Part shown: positions 42,601-43,765 of the stretch, piece after piece
Position numbering within the stretch: position 1 is the first letter of the stretch
Layout: every line of letters starts with the position of its first letter
NCBI GenBank assembly: GCA_041581055.1
Contig: JBFGCT010000007.1
Coordinates: forward strand, 1-43,765
From: JBFGCT01 sp041581055
GTDB taxonomy: Bacteria; Actinomycetota; Acidimicrobiia; Acidimicrobiales; Ilumatobacteraceae
Length of the DNA stretch: 43,765 bases
Reading direction: 5' to 3'
The notes under the pieces: model-generated
The model's database searches: none
What the model was told of the DNA's origin: nothing
Seen by the model: the letters and a program-made list of their open reading frames with translations, nothing else
Translations under genes and position numbers: made by a program

Positions 42601-43532
42601 TGTTCGGGCGACGACAACCGGGCGTAGAGCGGGAGCACCTCGACGTCGCGCAGGTTCAGGCGGCGGATGGCGTCCGCGGTGTCGTGGATCTCGCGCTCGC
42701 CCGAGAGGAACACGAGCACGTCGCCGGGGGCCTCACGGCCCAACTCGGCGACGGCGTCGATGATCGCCTGCACCTGGTCGCGCTCGTCCCGCCGCCCCTC
42801 GTGCTCGTCGGGGTTGGCGGCCCCGAACGGCCGGTACCGCGTCTCGACCGGATACGTGCGGCCCGAGACCTCGATCACCGGCGCCGGCGCCGCCGCGCCG
42901 GTCGGGTCGTCGGCCGGGGGCAGGGCGAAGTGCTCGGCGAACCGCTCGGTGTCGATCGTCGCCGACGTGACGACGACCTTCAGGTCCGGCCGCTTCGGGA
43001 GCAGCTGGCGGAGGTAGCCGAGGATGAAGTCGATGTTCAGGCTGCGCTCGTGGGCCTCGTCGATGATCAGCGTGTCGTAGCGCCGCAGCTCGCGGTCGCG
43101 CTGGATCTCGGCGAGCAGGATGCCGTCGGTCATCACCTTGACCAGCGTCGACGCGCCGACGGTGTCGGTGAAGCGGACCGCGTACCCGACGTCGGCGCCG
43201 AGCGGCGATCCGAGCTCGTCGGCGACGCGCTCGGCGATCGTGCGGGCGGCGACCCGGCGGGGTTGGGTGTGCCCGATCAGGCCGGCGACGCCGCGCCCGG
43301 CCTCCAAGCAAAGCTTGGGGAGCTGTGTGCTCTTGCCCGAGCCCGTCTCGCCGGCCACGATCACGACCTGGTGGGCGGTGATCGCGGCGAGCAACTCGTC
43401 GTGCCACTCGGTGATCGGCAGGTCGTCGGGGTAGCGCAGCCGGCCGTGTTCCAGGATCGCCCCGGCCGCCGCGGCGCGCGCCGCCGGGTCGGCCCGCCCG
43501 GAGGGCGACGTGGTGCGGGTTCGCCGTGCCAT
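39678..43532 (-). CDS. hrpA: ATP-dependent RNA helicase HrpA
   Basis: 1284 residues, close to E. coli HrpA in length. Walker A is GETGSGKST (61-69), the DEAH box is at 158-161 (TLIIDEAHERSLN) and SAT (VVVTSATIDTERF) follows. Motifs IV-VI include VLSTNVAETSLTVPGVRYVVDAGTAR and QRAGRCGRVAPGVCIRLY. C-terminal OB-fold and HrpA-type extension follow (DUF3418-like, KTRLAGAARASIA...). It belongs to the DEAH/RHA helicases that act on structured RNA and stalled ribosomes. The start ATG 43532 gives MARRTRTTSP; a promoter in 43533-43620 is likely but not clear. Confidence 0.96.
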   Translation of the reverse strand: MARRTRTTSPSGRADPAARAAAAGAILEHGRLRYPDDLPITEWHDELLAAITAHQVVIVAGETGSGKSTQLPKLCLEAGRGVAGLIGHTQPRRVAARTIAERVADELGSPLGADVGYAVRFTDTVGASTLVKVMTDGILLAEIQRDRELRRYDTLIIDEAHERSLNIDFILGYLRQLLPKRPDLKVVVTSATIDTERFAEHFALPPADDPTGAAAPAPVIEVSGRTYPVETRYRPFGAANPDEHEGRRDERDQVQAIIDAVAELGREAPGDVLVFLSGEREIHDTADAIRRLNLRDVEVLPLYARLSSPEQHRIFQSHPGRRIVLSTNVAETSLTVPGVRYVVDAGTARISRYSRRLKVQRLPIEPVSQASANQRAGRCGRVAPGVCIRLYAEDDLEQRPEFTEPEILRTNLASVILQMTAIGLGDVARFPFVEPPESAAIRDGYLLLDELNAIEPAPAGQDASGERRLTAIGRRLARLPTDPRLGRMVLEAERHGCVREVLVIASALSIQDVRERPEEHRDQANGLHNRFKVEGSDLLSIVALWDYLREQQRERTGNQFRRMCRREFLNYLRVREWMDLYSQLRRVAGELRIRPSTEQSHPDLVHRSVLAGLLSHVGMRSRDDRDFRGARQAEFVIAPGSVLTRHPPEWVMAAELVETNRIYARRVAAIEPEWAETVGAHLVRRAHSEPRWDAEAGRAVVSESVTLYGLPIVTDRRLGYDRVDQAGARAWFISKALVEGDVPDHWRRRHDFVARNAALLDRLDSLSARVRRAELVDDETLFAFYDDRVGDAVVSLGHFDRWWKRERRDNPGLLDLTESVVGEHGIRVVDYPDVWRHGDLELPLTYRFAPGQPLDGVTVHIPLAGLNQVADDGFDWQIPGYRDELVEALLRTLPKVIRRELIPLAETTAAVLDRLGPPRGRLVEALAATVSAVAGVAVRPADFDVDALPDDLRVHFVVSSDDGEVHDVGADLTEIKTRLAGAARASIAAATPIEERRGITEWDVGDLPPVVESTDGGLDGAVGVRAYPALLDVGDSVSLRVVSNPDVQRRAMHGGVRRLLLLNAAPTAASIERQVATADRLALAKGEIGLPALAADCIAAAVDRVMAEHGALPFTAAEYAALATRVRRDAPALAAHALGAAVRVARRAADVQAQLARLHADAMQPSVRDANAHLGRLVRPGFVLAAGVDRLDDVARYVAGLAHRLDHLAGGVERDRRGMGEVCPLEDRYAAHVDALPAGHATPELAAVRWQLEELRVSVFAQAVGARGPVSSKRVAAALSALGA

Positions 43533-43765
43533 GGTGATCGGCCGTCCAGCATGGCAGCCGATCCGCGCCGGACAACGCCCAGCCGATGCGCGTCGTTCGA
43601 CACGCGGACCGCGTTCGGGCTGGCCTAGTGCCGTGACCGTGAACGTTCGGGGTGTCGACGTCGAGTCGAGTTCGTCGGTCGCAAGGCGCGGCGACGACTG
43701 CGCAGCCTTGCCCTGCGGTGAGGAGCGGCAACGCAGCGAGCGGCGAACTCGGCCGGCGGAACACC
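43533..43765. other. Right-edge intergenic region carrying repeat copy B
   Basis: The first 92 bases upstream of hrpA hold no recognised gene. From 43625 the 67-bp repeat begins. From GTG 43633 a frame stays open to the window edge (MTVNVRGVDVESSSSVARRG then GDDCAALPCGEERQ), so a gene start cannot be excluded, but composition suggests a non-coding repeat. Confidence 0.4.
43625..43691 (+). repeat. 67-bp dispersed repeat, copy B
   Basis: Identical over 67 bases to the reverse complement of 9152-9218. It starts CTAGTGCCGTGACCGTGAAC and ends GTCGCAAGGCGCGG. The copies are 34 kb apart in opposite orientation, so they could recombine to invert the DNA between them. Confidence 0.92.

Noticed and set aside
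39231..43628. 1465-codon plus-strand frame opposite hrpA
   Set aside because: Shadow of the helicase gene; Arg/Val/Asp-rich without motifs.
43625..43765. Insertion sequence end
   Set aside because: No transposase fragment, target duplication or terminal inverted repeats could be seen in either copy's flanks.

Overview
The window is 43.8 kb of very GC-rich, gene-dense DNA, most likely chromosome of an actinomycete (Actinomycetota). Two proteins of the mycothiol-dependent maleylpyruvate-isomerase family, NAD-dependent LigA, a MoxR/DUF58/DUF4350/DUF4129/SpoIIM/RDD block laid out as I remember the moxR2 block of Mycobacterium tuberculosis, and many starts lying 5-10 bases after a TANNNT box (leaderless promoters) all fit. 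Acidimicrobiia is my best guess, but that is inference. I saw no phage, insertion sequence, CRISPR, tRNA or rRNA. The content is mainly housekeeping and metabolic.

Layout. 1-5.0 kb: a protein kinase-like gene cut by the left edge, a small membrane protein, ligA and a MetE-like protein. 5.2-9.2 kb: a membrane protein, then the overlapping leftward operon RDD protein > cysteine desulfurase > mnmA (sulfur for tRNA thiolation). 9.2-15.7 kb: SpoIIM-like protein facing the leftward operon membrane protein > DUF4129 > DUF4350 > moxR > DUF58. 15.8-21.8 kb: methyltransferase, SDR, then dxs > enoyl-CoA hydratase > hisN-like phosphatase joined by overlapping or nearly overlapping starts, and a two-TM protein. 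21.9-28.5 kb: two trans-sulfuration-type PLP enzymes flanking two maleylpyruvate-isomerase-family genes, a DUF2277 protein, an Nfu-type Fe-S protein, a cation-efflux protein and a small membrane protein. 28.9-35.2 kb: Rieske oxygenase, surE, a membrane-anchored beta-propeller, an NTF2-like protein and a DUF3179 lipoprotein. 35.3-43.5 kb: msrB, an avidin with no signal peptide, a metallo-beta-lactamase-fold protein, a second crotonase, an M20 peptidase and HrpA helicase.

The most unusual signal is between the genes. Five of the eleven convergent gene junctions carry direct tandem duplications of the junction itself (units of 58-65 bp, an array of three hairpins about 80 bp apart, and an 11-bp array), often copying the last codons and stop of a gene. 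One of these units is also a dispersed imperfect palindrome that recurs 27 kb away. A separate, perfect 67-bp repeat occurs inverted at the start of the RDD gene and at the right edge, and supplies the first codons of the RDD protein. Together these suggest a lineage with active small repeat elements and a duplication process aimed at convergent 3' ends.
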